Of a DNA stretch of 64,000 nucleotides, positions 53,717 through 61,887 are shown in pieces. This stretch comes from Paeniglutamicibacter kerguelensis. GTDB lineage: Bacteria > Actinomycetota > Actinomycetes > Actinomycetales > Micrococcaceae. The notes below the pieces were generated by a model, which saw only the letters and a list, made by a program, of their open reading frames with translations, did not search any database and was not told where the DNA came from. The translations under genes and the position numbers were made by a program. Every line of letters starts with the position of its first letter. Position 1 is the stretch's first letter. Location: NCBI RefSeq assembly GCF_017876535.1, contig NZ_JAGIOF010000001.1:3162001-3226000 (forward strand), read 5' to 3'.

Positions 53717-55306
53717 TTAGCAGGCGTAACCAGCTCGGTAGTATTGCAGGTCGCCCTGCGAATCGTTCATCACGGCGCACTTGGAGTGCAGGCCCGGATC
53801 AGCTGGAATGAACAGCGGGATCGAAGGCATGTCCTTCATGATCTCGGCTTCGGCCGCGGCGTAGACTTCGCCGGCCTTCGTCGGATCCTGAACGGCGCGG
53901 GCATCCTTGATCAACTTGTCAACGGCAGGGTTGGAGTAGCCGGAGGTTGCGTTGCCGTCGCCGCCGGTTTCGTACTGGCTCAGGAACTGGTCCGGGCTCT
54001 TGTAGGCCCAGCCCCAGCCGCCGAAGACGGCGCCTTCAAGCTTCTTGCCGTTGCGGCGTGCTTCCAGTTCGGTGCCCAACATCGGCTTCATCTGGACCTT
54101 GATGCCCAGGTTGTCCTGGATCTGCTTGGAGATGACCTGGACCAACTGCTGGTAGGTTGTGCCGCCGAACTCGAGGTACAGGGTGCCGTCGAAGCCGCCT
54201 GCCTTCTCCAGCAACTTCTTGGCGCCAACCGGGTCAAAGGTGCAGGAGTCGCAGGAACCCTCGCGGTAGGAAGCCAGCGAAGGCGGAACCAGTGCATCCG
54301 ATGCCGTGGCCTGGCCTTCGAGCAACGACTTGGCGATGGCCTCGCGGTCGATCGACATCGAGATTGCCTTGCGCAGGTCCGGGTTCTTCAGCTCCGCGAC
54401 GTACTCCGGGAACTGCAGGGTCTGCTGTGCGCTGCCGATGGACATCGGGTAGACGGAATCATCGCCCAGCTGGGACTTGCCCTTGGAAATCATGGAGGCA
54501 GGCACGGCGCGGATCATGTCCAGGTTGCCGGCGACCATGTCGGTGTATGCCGCGTCGATGGCGGTGTAGATCTTGCCGACGAGCTTGTCGGCTCCGCCGG
54601 AGAATCCTTGGGCGCCCTTGAAGCCGTCCCACTTTTTCATCACGATTTCAACGTTGTGGTCCCATGAGACGAACTGGTACGGACCGTTGGAGATCGGGTT
54701 GGCTTCGTAGCCTTCCGGATCGCTGAAGGCCTGCTTGGGAAGCGGGCACAGTGCGTTGGCGCTCAACAGCATCGGGAAGTCGGCGTTCGGGGCCTTCAGT
54801 GTGACTTCGAAGTTCTTGTCGTCGATGACCTTCACGCCCGAGAGCTTGTCGGTGGTCGGCTTGGAACCGTCGGTGGGGTTCAATTCCTTGTAGCCTTCGA
54901 AGACCGTGAAGTAAGCGTTGCCCTGCCAGGCGTTGGAGCCGGTGGCGGTCTTGTTCCAGGCGTCGACGAACGACGATGCGACAACCGGGGAGCCGTCCTG
55001 GAACGTCCAGTCGTCCTGCAACTGGATCTTCCAGGTCTTGGCGTCCGTGCTGGTGACCGACTTGGCGGCCAGCGGCTCGTATTCCTGGGTCTCTACGTTG
55101 ACTTCCATCAGGTTTGCGCACATGGCCATGGCCAGCTGGCTGCCGGCGTCCTTGCTGGCCACCAGTGACTTCGGCTCACCTGTATTAAACGACAGCGTCT
55201 TTTCGCCATTGGCAGCCGGCCCGGGGGCAGCGGAACTGCAACCGCTAGCCACCAACATGAAGGCAGCCGACGCTGCAGCAACAGCGATCAGGTTCTTCTT
55301 CAACAT
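53717..55306 (-). CDS. ABC importer substrate-binding lipoprotein, family 5 (candidate alpha-galactoside binder)
   Basis: 529 aa. A Sec lipoprotein signal ends in the lipobox VASGC. The body has the family-5 fold markers (WKIQLQDDWTFQDGSPVVASSFVDAW, NGPYQFVSWDHN, RKAISMSIDREAI). Family-5 proteins bind peptides, but the Sinorhizobium AgpA protein of this family serves melibiose/raffinose uptake, and this gene faces an alpha-galactosidase, so an alpha-galactoside ligand is likely. A consensus promoter (TTGACA-17-TTTATT) lies 110-140 nt upstream. Confidence 0.87.
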   Translation of the reverse strand: MLKKNLIAVAAASAAFMLVASGCSSAAPGPAANGEKTLSFNTGEPKSLVASKDAGSQLAMAMCANLMEVNVETQEYEPLAAKSVTSTDAKTWKIQLQDDWTFQDGSPVVASSFVDAWNKTATGSNAWQGNAYFTVFEGYKELNPTDGSKPTTDKLSGVKVIDDKNFEVTLKAPNADFPMLLSANALCPLPKQAFSDPEGYEANPISNGPYQFVSWDHNVEIVMKKWDGFKGAQGFSGGADKLVGKIYTAIDAAYTDMVAGNLDMIRAVPASMISKGKSQLGDDSVYPMSIGSAQQTLQFPEYVAELKNPDLRKAISMSIDREAIAKSLLEGQATASDALVPPSLASYREGSCDSCTFDPVGAKKLLEKAGGFDGTLYLEFGGTTYQQLVQVISKQIQDNLGIKVQMKPMLGTELEARRNGKKLEGAVFGGWGWAYKSPDQFLSQYETGGDGNATSGYSNPAVDKLIKDARAVQDPTKAGEVYAAAEAEIMKDMPSIPLFIPADPGLHSKCAVMNDSQGDLQYYRAGYAC

Positions 55307-55417
55307 TTCATTCCTATCGTCCGACGATTAATCCAGGCGGAGCTTCCAGCCGAAGAGGTTTCGTCAGTAAGGTCGGATCATTTTCGTGATCGGATTCACA
55401 CTTATTCAACCCCATGA

Positions 55418-55446
55418 AATAAACCAGAGCCGTTTTGGCCTGTCAA
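55418..55446 (-). promoter_or_regulatory. promoter of the ABC importer operon
   Basis: Minus strand: perfect -35 TTGACA (55446-55441), 17-nt spacer, -10 TTTATT (55423-55418). It leaves a ~105-nt leader before the binding-protein ATG. Confidence 0.65.
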
Positions 55447-55459
55447 GGATTTCGGTCAA

Positions 55460-55483
55460 AAATTTCGATCGTTCAAATTTCGA
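55460..55483. promoter_or_regulatory. direct repeats and DeoR-like half-site upstream of the ABC promoter
   Basis: AAATTTCGA occurs at 55460-55468 and again at 55475-55483. Between and across them the minus strand reads ACGATCGAA (55472-55464), identical to the word in the galT operator. A CGTTCA half-site (55470-55475) is also present. Together they suggest overlapping sites for the two local regulators. Confidence 0.45.
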
Positions 55484-55546
55484 CCCGAGAATTAGGATAC
55501 CCCGAAACCCGGATCGCTTGCGACATGCATCACATTCCGTGTATAT

Positions 55547-55556
55547 TGAACGTTCA
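55547..55556. promoter_or_regulatory. LacI-type operator copy 1
   Basis: A perfect 10-bp palindrome TGAACGTTCA, with the AACGTT core common to LacI-family operators. It lies between the divergent ABC and PLP/GH36 genes, 55 bp centre to centre from the second copy. Confidence 0.6.
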
Positions 55557-55600
55557 TATAAGGATTTATCCACGGATACAAGCGGAATCGTGACAGGTGA

Positions 55601-56740
55601 ATGAACGTTCATAGTATGGAAAAAGCCCTAACGCTCGAGGACTACAGGCAGCAGTTCTCCGAATCGGCCGGATACCTGGACTTTGCGCGCATCGGGCCGC
55701 TTTCGACCGTCGTGGCCGAGCAAAAGGTAGCCAATGTCGATCGACTGAAGACGGCCGGACCAGCGGTTCTTGAGTATTTAGACAACTTGGTGGATAAAGC
55801 ACGTGCGACCACTTCGACGCTGCTCGACGCCAAGACCCACGAGGTCGCATTCGTTGGCTCCACCAGTCACGGGATGTTTGCCGCGGCCCAAGCCTTGAGC
55901 CCGCAACCTGGCACGGTGCTTGTCCCCCGAAACGATTTTCCCGCGAACACCTACCCCTGGATCCGGGCCGCGGAACGAGGCGGCCTTGCCGTCCGCTGGA
56001 TTGATGGACCCGTCACCGCCGAATCCGTTCGCGACGCTCTCGATTCCAGCGTCAAGGCAGTCGCGGTGTCGGCGGTCGACGCCGGGACCGGCTTCCTGGC
56101 TCCGTTGGCACGGATCAAGGAGGTCATCGGCGCCGACCGTATCCTGGCGGTGGATGCCGTTCAGGCCTTTGGCGCCGTGCCGTTCGATGTGGAAGCCGCG
56201 GACATCCTTGCCGCGGGGGGCCAAAAATGGCTCCGTGCGGGTTGGGGCGCCGCGGCACTGCTCGTCAGGGACAGGGTGGCAGACAAGCTGCTCCCAGGTC
56301 TGGGAGGATGGTCCGGCGTGGTGGATCCCATCGGCCCCGGAGAACTTCCGCACCCAACCCTTCCCGGCGCGCTGGCGCACACGGTGACCAATCCGGACAG
56401 CATCGCCGTCGCGTCATACGGTGCCGCGGTGGATCTGGTGATCGCGACCGGCCTCAAGGAAATCAATGCCGCCATTCGCGGGAACCTCGATTCGTTGCTG
56501 GAGGCAGTACTCAAGGCCGGCGGCGAAACCAGGAACCCGTCGCCGCAAAGTGGCATTGCCACCTTCCGCATGCCGGACATCGACCCTGCGGAGCTGTTTG
56601 CCCGCCTGGAAAATGCTGGCATCCACTCCACCAGACGCGGCGACTGGATCAGGCTTTCCCCCCACGCCACAACCTCGCAGGCGTCCGTCGACATGCTCGC
56701 GGACACCCTGGCTTCCCTGGGCCTTGCGCGCAGCCACTAG
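55601..56740 (+). CDS. class-V fold PLP-dependent enzyme (aminotransferase/desulfurase-like)
   Basis: 379 aa from the ATG at 55601; the ATG at 55616 (MEKALTL) is possible and would leave the operator outside the gene. The PLP lysine lies in AAGGQKWLRAGWG; the preceding Asp/Gln region is LAVDAVQAFGAVP. The overall layout resembles the isopenicillin-N-epimerase/cysteine-desulfurase-like group, without a cysteine-loop signature for sulfur transfer. A PLP enzyme is unusual beside a galactosidase and suggests an amino-containing substrate or aglycone. It is followed after 88 nt by the GH36 gene. Confidence 0.82.
   Translation: MNVHSMEKALTLEDYRQQFSESAGYLDFARIGPLSTVVAEQKVANVDRLKTAGPAVLEYLDNLVDKARATTSTLLDAKTHEVAFVGSTSHGMFAAAQALSPQPGTVLVPRNDFPANTYPWIRAAERGGLAVRWIDGPVTAESVRDALDSSVKAVAVSAVDAGTGFLAPLARIKEVIGADRILAVDAVQAFGAVPFDVEAADILAAGGQKWLRAGWGAAALLVRDRVADKLLPGLGGWSGVVDPIGPGELPHPTLPGALAHTVTNPDSIAVASYGAAVDLVIATGLKEINAAIRGNLDSLLEAVLKAGGETRNPSPQSGIATFRMPDIDPAELFARLENAGIHSTRRGDWIRLSPHATTSQASVDMLADTLASLGLARSH
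55602..55611. promoter_or_regulatory. LacI-type operator copy 2
   Basis: An identical TGAACGTTCA palindrome overlapping the first possible ATG (55601) of the PLP gene. Repressor bound here would block initiation or early elongation. Confidence 0.6.
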
Positions 56741-56828
56741 CGCTGCCCGCTGCACCCGGCGTTTCGCCAAACCACTTTTTGTTTTACCCATTTCTGCCTA
56801 CTACACGGCAATTAGAAAGGTTAGTTAG

Positions 56829-58568
56829 ATGATCACTATCTGGGAACCACACGCGCCTCAGGCCACCACCGATGGGCCAACCGAGCTTTCGGCCGGCGGA
56901 CTCAACCTCTCGATCTACAACGGTGTTGCCACCTACAAGACCATCGAAGACGGCGTCATCGAGATCGAGGCAACCGGCAACGGCCCGGTCCGCATCGACT
57001 GGCGCTTCCCCTGCACCGCGGCCACCGCATACTGGAGCCCGGAAGGCTCCAGCTCGCGCTGGCTGCCGGCGGCCTGGATGAAGCCGCACGCCAACACGCT
57101 GGCCCGCGGCAGCGCCGTCGGTTCGCTGATCGGCACCGGCGACAAGAACATCTGCTCCTTCGCGGCGATGGAAACCGAAGCCATGGTGAGCGCCGGCGTC
57201 ATCGAGGAACTCGGCGAGTTCCGTGTCTGGATCCAGGCCGAGAACAACCTGACGGTGCGCATCGACACCTCGGACAAGCACTATGCCCAGTCCCTGGCTT
57301 CCTTCGCCGCATGGTGGGGCGAGGGCAAGAGCTACCACGTGCCGTCCGCGGCCCGTAAGCCCGCCTACTCCACCTGGTACTCCATGCACCAGAACATCAG
57401 CCCCGAGGGTGTCGAAAGCCAGGCCAAGCTGGCCAAGGAGGTCGGCTGCGAGGTCATCATCGTCGACGACGGCTGGATGACCACCGACCGCACCCGCGGC
57501 TACGGCCACTGCGGCGAATGGAACCCCATCTCGCTTCCCGACACCGCGGCACACGTTGCCCGCGTGCACGACATCGGGCTCGAATACATGCTCTGGTACG
57601 CCATCCCGTTCGTCGGCTGGGACAGCCCAGTATGGGACAAGTTCAAGGACTACGGGCTGCGCAACCTTGAGCACATGCAGGCCATCGTGGTCGACCCGCG
57701 CTACCCGATGGTTCGCGAGTACCTGGCCGAGCGCCTGTCCCGCGCCGTCAGCGAATGGGGCATGGACGGCCTGAAGGTCGACTTCGTCGACTGGTTCGCC
57801 ACCCCGGATGCACCTGTTGCCGGCCCCGAGGCCGACTGCGCCGACGTTTCCGAGGGCGTCCAGCGCCTGCTCAGCGAGGTCCACGCACGCATCACCGCCG
57901 CCAACCCCGAGGCAATGGTCGAGCACCGCCAGCCGTACGTAAGCCACGGTCTGTGGCCGTACACCAGCATGATCCGCGCCACCGACTGCCCGCTGAGCCC
58001 GCACGAGAACCGCCAGCGCATCGCCGACCTGCGCATGACCCAGGGTCCCCTGGCCATCCACGCCGACATGCTCATGTGGCACACCGAGGAAACCCCGGAA
58101 CAGGTTGCAGTCCACCTGATCAACGTGCTCTTCTCCGTGCCGCAGATCTCCGTGGCCCTGGAAACCCAGTCCCCGGAGCAGATCGCCACGATCAAGTTCT
58201 GGCTTGGCATCTTCAGCAAGTACGAGGATCTGCTGCAGCTGAGCATCATCGAACCAGCGCGCCCGGAGCTCGGCTACCCGATGATCCGCGGCGCACACGG
58301 CGACGCCGTGGTGGTTGCCCGCTACGCGCCGCTGCCCATCTCCGTCCCGGAGTCCGGCTGGTCGACGTTCCTCGTTGCGAACGCCGATGCCGATTCCCAG
58401 GTGATCCTGACCGGCGGCCCCGCAGCAGAGGTTCGTGCTACGGTACAAGACTCACAGGGCCGCGAAGTTACATCTGAGATGGTAAGTTTCGAGCAGAACG
58501 TCGCCACGGTCTCGGTACCGTTGGGCGGCCTGTTGACTCTTTCCATTGACGGCGCAGAAGGTGCATAA
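56829..58568 (+). CDS. divergent GH36-type alpha-galactosidase
   Basis: 579 aa, shorter than the ~700-aa classic GH36 enzymes. An N-terminal beta-rich part (~1-170) precedes a (beta/alpha)8 barrel with YSTWYSMHQNISPEGV, CEVIIVDDGWM, the nucleophile segment GLKVDFVDW and the acid/base region SMIRATDCPLSP. The usual SGGGR motif of bacterial GH36 is absent, so the enzyme is a distant clade and its glycone/aglycone preference may differ. There is no signal peptide, so hydrolysis is intracellular after import. AAAGG lies 8 nt before the ATG. Confidence 0.82.
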   Translation: MITIWEPHAPQATTDGPTELSAGGLNLSIYNGVATYKTIEDGVIEIEATGNGPVRIDWRFPCTAATAYWSPEGSSSRWLPAAWMKPHANTLARGSAVGSLIGTGDKNICSFAAMETEAMVSAGVIEELGEFRVWIQAENNLTVRIDTSDKHYAQSLASFAAWWGEGKSYHVPSAARKPAYSTWYSMHQNISPEGVESQAKLAKEVGCEVIIVDDGWMTTDRTRGYGHCGEWNPISLPDTAAHVARVHDIGLEYMLWYAIPFVGWDSPVWDKFKDYGLRNLEHMQAIVVDPRYPMVREYLAERLSRAVSEWGMDGLKVDFVDWFATPDAPVAGPEADCADVSEGVQRLLSEVHARITAANPEAMVEHRQPYVSHGLWPYTSMIRATDCPLSPHENRQRIADLRMTQGPLAIHADMLMWHTEETPEQVAVHLINVLFSVPQISVALETQSPEQIATIKFWLGIFSKYEDLLQLSIIEPARPELGYPMIRGAHGDAVVVARYAPLPISVPESGWSTFLVANADADSQVILTGGPAAEVRATVQDSQGREVTSEMVSFEQNVATVSVPLGGLLTLSIDGAEGA

Positions 58569-58570
58569 CA

Positions 58571-59641
58571 ATTAATACCAGTCGAGGACACTCCGGCAGC
58601 GGGGTCACCATTGAAGATGTGGCCCGCGTGGCCGGAGTGTCCCGACAAACCGTCTCAAACGCCCTGAACGCACCACAACGTGTTCGGGCCGAAACACTCA
58701 GCCGCGTCATCGCGGTGATCGAGTCCCTCGGATACATCCCCGACCAGTCGGCGCGCAGCCTGAAGACCGGGCTGCGCTACACCATCGGGTACATGGCCCC
58801 GGACGACGATCCCCTGAACCCCAATCCCGTCATGGGCGGCTTCCTCACCGCGCTGTGTGATGCCGCCGCGGTTGCCGGCTACCGCATCCTGCTCTTCCGT
58901 CCCACGAACGACCAGAAACGGGCCATCGACACCCTTGCCGCGGCCCGGCAGGTGGACGGCTTCATCATTTCGGACATCCTGGCCAACGACGTGCGCGTCG
59001 AGCGGCTCGCCGAACTGGGCCTGCCCTTCATGACCTTCGGCCGCACGGAACCGGAGATGCCCCAGCACTGGGTCGACGTCGACAACACCAGCGGTATGCA
59101 GGAAGTGGCGCGGGCCCTGGCGGCCCAGGGCCACCGCAACGTCGCCTACGTCTATCCCAATACCCCGACCCCGTGGCTCCTGAAGCGGGCCGAGGGCTTC
59201 ACCGACGCCGCCCGCGAGCTGTCGATGTCGGTCACGGAAATCCACGAGCCGCCGTCACACGGAAACCACAAGGACGAGCTCATCGAGAGGCTGTGCGCCA
59301 AGCTGCAGGGACCGAATGCCCCGACGGCGGTTGTCACCGGCAACGACGTGCTGTCGGTGAGCGTCTACGATGCGGTGCGCGCGGCCGGGCTCCGCGTCGG
59401 CGCCGACGTGTCGGTGGTGGGCTTCAGCGACCTGCCCCTGTGCCAGTTCCTGACCCCCCAGCTGGCGTCGGTGCGGATGCCGTTGACCGCCATCGCCGAG
59501 AAGATCGTCGAGCTGTTGCTGGAGCAGATCCGCAAGCAGCCGGGGCCCTCCGAAGGTACCTACCTCCAGCCCGAATTCATCGTCCGGGACAGCTTCCAGC
59601 TGACCCAGGAAGCGCATTCGAACAACGCATCCCGTGCGTAG
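58571..59641 (+). CDS. LacI-family transcriptional regulator with apparent AUU start codon
   Basis: 356 aa if translation starts at ATT 58571. LacI proteins need the full first helix, here VTIEDVARVAGVSRQTVSNALN, but the first standard start codon (GTG 58619) lies inside it. Upstream in frame only ATA and ATT precede a stop codon. AAGGTG (58558-58563) is ideally spaced (7 nt) before the ATT. The C-terminal part is a sugar-binding domain (GYMAPDDDPLNPNPVMGGF to FGRTEP and GFSDLPLCQFLTPQLASVRMP). It follows GH36 directly and probably controls the locus through TGAACGTTCA. Confidence 0.82.
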   Translation: MNTSRGHSGSGVTIEDVARVAGVSRQTVSNALNAPQRVRAETLSRVIAVIESLGYIPDQSARSLKTGLRYTIGYMAPDDDPLNPNPVMGGFLTALCDAAAVAGYRILLFRPTNDQKRAIDTLAAARQVDGFIISDILANDVRVERLAELGLPFMTFGRTEPEMPQHWVDVDNTSGMQEVARALAAQGHRNVAYVYPNTPTPWLLKRAEGFTDAARELSMSVTEIHEPPSHGNHKDELIERLCAKLQGPNAPTAVVTGNDVLSVSVYDAVRAAGLRVGADVSVVGFSDLPLCQFLTPQLASVRMPLTAIAEKIVELLLEQIRKQPGPSEGTYLQPEFIVRDSFQLTQEAHSNNASRA

Positions 59642-59650
59642 GCTCCCCGT

Positions 59651-60427
59651 TTAGGCGAGCACGACCGTATCGATGGATTGGCCCAGTATCGCTGCGGCCT
59701 CGGGATCCAGGGCCTCGCCGGTGATCAGTGCATCGACGACCGACAGGGCCGCAATCTGGCACAGGCCGGTGATCCCCCACTTGGTGTGGTCGGCAACCAC
59801 GACCTGCCGGGCGGCCGCCCGCATAAAGGCCTGGTTGGTTTGCGCCTCAAGCATGTTCGGCGTCGTGAATCCGTCCTCGACGGTCATGCCGTGCACACCC
59901 AGGAAGAGGACATCGACATGGAGCTGGCCCAGGGCGGACAGCGCCAGCGGCCCCACGAGCGCATCGGATATGGTCCGGATTCCACCCGTGAGGATGATGT
60001 TCTGGCTGGCGTTGTCGGCCGCGTAGAAGGCCTCGGCAATCCGCGGCGAGTTCGTCACCACCGTCAGGTCGTTGATGCCCGTGCACTGCGCGGCAAGCGC
60101 AAACGTGGTGGTGCCCGAATTCAGCGCAATGGACATGCCGGGCTTCACCATTGCGGCCGCCGCGGCGGCTATGGACTGCTTTTCGGCCGCTTCCAGGGAC
60201 AACTTGTTGACGAACCCCGGCTCCCGGCTGGTGGGTGCCGCATTGGTTGTCGCCCCGCCGTGCACCTTGACCAGGGCGCCGCCGGCGGCCAACAGACTCA
60301 GGTCACGCCGCACGGTCATCTCCGAAACGCCCAGCTCACGGGCCAGCGACGTCACGCGCACCTGCCCATGGCGGTGCAGGAGATCAAGAATTCGTTGGTG
60401 TCGCGCCGTAGCCAGCATCTCGGTCAT
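59651..60427 (-). CDS. DeoR-family transcriptional regulator, probable galactose regulator
   Basis: 258 aa from the ATG at 60427. The N-terminal DeoR HTH is RHQRILDLLHRHGQVRVTSLARELGVSEMTVRRDLSLLAAGG (~8-50). The C-terminal sugar-phosphate-binding DeoRC domain has LNSGTTTFALAAQ and the VVADHTKWG end motif. It is divergent from galT-galK and converges on the LacI gene 10 nt away. Effector is likely galactose-1-P or another sugar phosphate, by family analogy. Confidence 0.88.
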   Translation of the reverse strand: MTEMLATARHQRILDLLHRHGQVRVTSLARELGVSEMTVRRDLSLLAAGGALVKVHGGATTNAAPTSREPGFVNKLSLEAAEKQSIAAAAAAMVKPGMSIALNSGTTTFALAAQCTGINDLTVVTNSPRIAEAFYAADNASQNIILTGGIRTISDALVGPLALSALGQLHVDVLFLGVHGMTVEDGFTTPNMLEAQTNQAFMRAAARQVVVADHTKWGITGLCQIAALSVVDALITGEALDPEAAAILGQSIDTVVLA

Positions 60428-60464
60428 GATCGTCCAGTCATCAGATTGTCGGGTGAACACCAAC

Positions 60465-60508
60465 ATCCTAGCGACAATCGAACATGGAAAGCACTTATGT
60501 GTTCGATT
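60465..60508 (-). promoter_or_regulatory. deoR promoter with inverted DeoR-type operator
   Basis: A -10 TAGGAT (60470-60465, minus strand) is overlapped upstream by an inverted repeat AATCGAACA (60476-60484) / TGTTCGATT (60500-60508), which fills the -35 and spacer region. This points to autorepression. Confidence 0.55.
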
Positions 60509-60639
60509 TTGAGCGTTGTGGGTCCAATCATTTTTCACCTAGGCATTCCGCAGTGGTCGGATTCCGGGCACGATTCTGACCTTGGACAGTCGAAGATCAT
60601 TGCCACGCAACATTTGGCCAGCTCTGGCACAAAGAGGAC

Positions 60640-60657
60640 ACGATCGAATATGATCGT
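60640..60657 (+). promoter_or_regulatory. galT operator and -10 region
   Basis: ACGATC-GAATAT-GATCGT is a perfect 18-bp dyad that contains the -10 hexamer TATGAT (60649-60654). It shares ATCGAAYAT with the deoR site, so the DeoR regulator probably represses galTK here. Confidence 0.58.
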
Positions 60658-60726
60658 TTTTGTTAACTAATGAAATATTTGCCCCCAGTCAACAACATCG
60701 ATGCAACACCGGCCCAAGGAGTAATC

Positions 60727-61887
60727 GTGAGCAAGCAATCAAGCCCAAGCCCGACATCATTCGGCGGCGATTCCCTTGGTCACGGCCCCGTTCGGGCCGC
60801 AATGGCCGATGGCCGGGAACTGATCTACTTTTTCGATTCCCCCGACCGGAGTGCGGAATTCGTGGTACCGGCGGACACCCGGGAGCTGCCGCCGCGGCCT
60901 CCCGTTTCGGAATTGCGCTACGACGCGCTCAGCGGCGAATGGGTCTCGTTCGCGGCACACCGCCAAACGCGAACCCACCTGCCGGCCGCCAGCGAATGCC
61001 CGCTGTGCCCGACCCGAAGCGACATGGCCAGCGAAATCCCCGCCGCGTCCTACGACGTCGCGGTCTTCGAAAACCGGTTCCCGTCCTTCGGCCCCGAGCA
61101 GCACACCTCCGAGGTCGCCGCCGAACTCGGTGCGTTCACCCCGTCCCACGGGCGCTGCGAGGTGGTCGCCTTCGGACCGGGGCACACCGATTCGCTTGCC
61201 TCGCTGGGCGTTGAGCGGATTCGCACGGTCATTGATGCCTGGGCGCACCGCAGCACCGAGCTGGGCGCGCTCGAGGGCGTGGAACAGGTCTTTGCCTTCG
61301 AAAACCGCGGCGCCGAAATCGGCGTCACGCTGCACCACCCGCACGGTCAGATCTACGCCTACCCGTACACCACCCCGCGAACCGCCAACCAGCTGGCCCG
61401 GGCCGTGTCCCACCGGGAACGAACCGGGCGCAACCTCATGGCCGACATCCTGGAATTCGAGCTCGCCGACGGCAAGCGCATCGTCGAGCGCGGCACCCAC
61501 TGGACGGCCTTTGTCCCGTACGCCGCCCGCATGCCCATCGAGGTGCACCTGATGCCCAACCGGCAGGTCGCCGAGCTCGGCGAGCTCACCACGGAGGAGC
61601 GCGACGAACTGGCTGAAATGTACCACCGGCTGCTGTGCAGCGTCGACGCACTTTACCCCACGCCGACGCCCTACATTGCCGGTTGGTTCCAGGCGCCGCG
61701 AACACACCCGAACCGGGACGAGGCATGGCTACACTTGCAGTTGACCTCACCCCGACGGGCCGAAAACAAGATGAAGTACCTGGCCGGTTCGGAGGCAGCC
61801 ATGGGCGCCTTCATCGGCGATGTCACCCCGGAAACTTCCGCCAAGTCCTTGCGGGACGCGGCATCGCGCGCCAACGGCGACGCATGA
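60727..61887 (+). CDS. galT: galactose-1-phosphate uridylyltransferase
   Basis: 386 aa from the GTG at 60727, chosen for AAGGAG 5 nt before it; the ATG at 60670 lacks a ribosome site. A zinc-type CPLCP motif is near residue 97, and the nucleophile motif is H204-P-H206 in LHHPHGQIYAYPYTTP. It exchanges UMP between UDP-glucose and galactose-1-P in the Leloir pathway. It overlaps galK by 4 nt. galE is not in the window. Confidence 0.95.
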   Translation: MSKQSSPSPTSFGGDSLGHGPVRAAMADGRELIYFFDSPDRSAEFVVPADTRELPPRPPVSELRYDALSGEWVSFAAHRQTRTHLPAASECPLCPTRSDMASEIPAASYDVAVFENRFPSFGPEQHTSEVAAELGAFTPSHGRCEVVAFGPGHTDSLASLGVERIRTVIDAWAHRSTELGALEGVEQVFAFENRGAEIGVTLHHPHGQIYAYPYTTPRTANQLARAVSHRERTGRNLMADILEFELADGKRIVERGTHWTAFVPYAARMPIEVHLMPNRQVAELGELTTEERDELAEMYHRLLCSVDALYPTPTPYIAGWFQAPRTHPNRDEAWLHLQLTSPRRAENKMKYLAGSEAAMGAFIGDVTPETSAKSLRDAASRANGDA

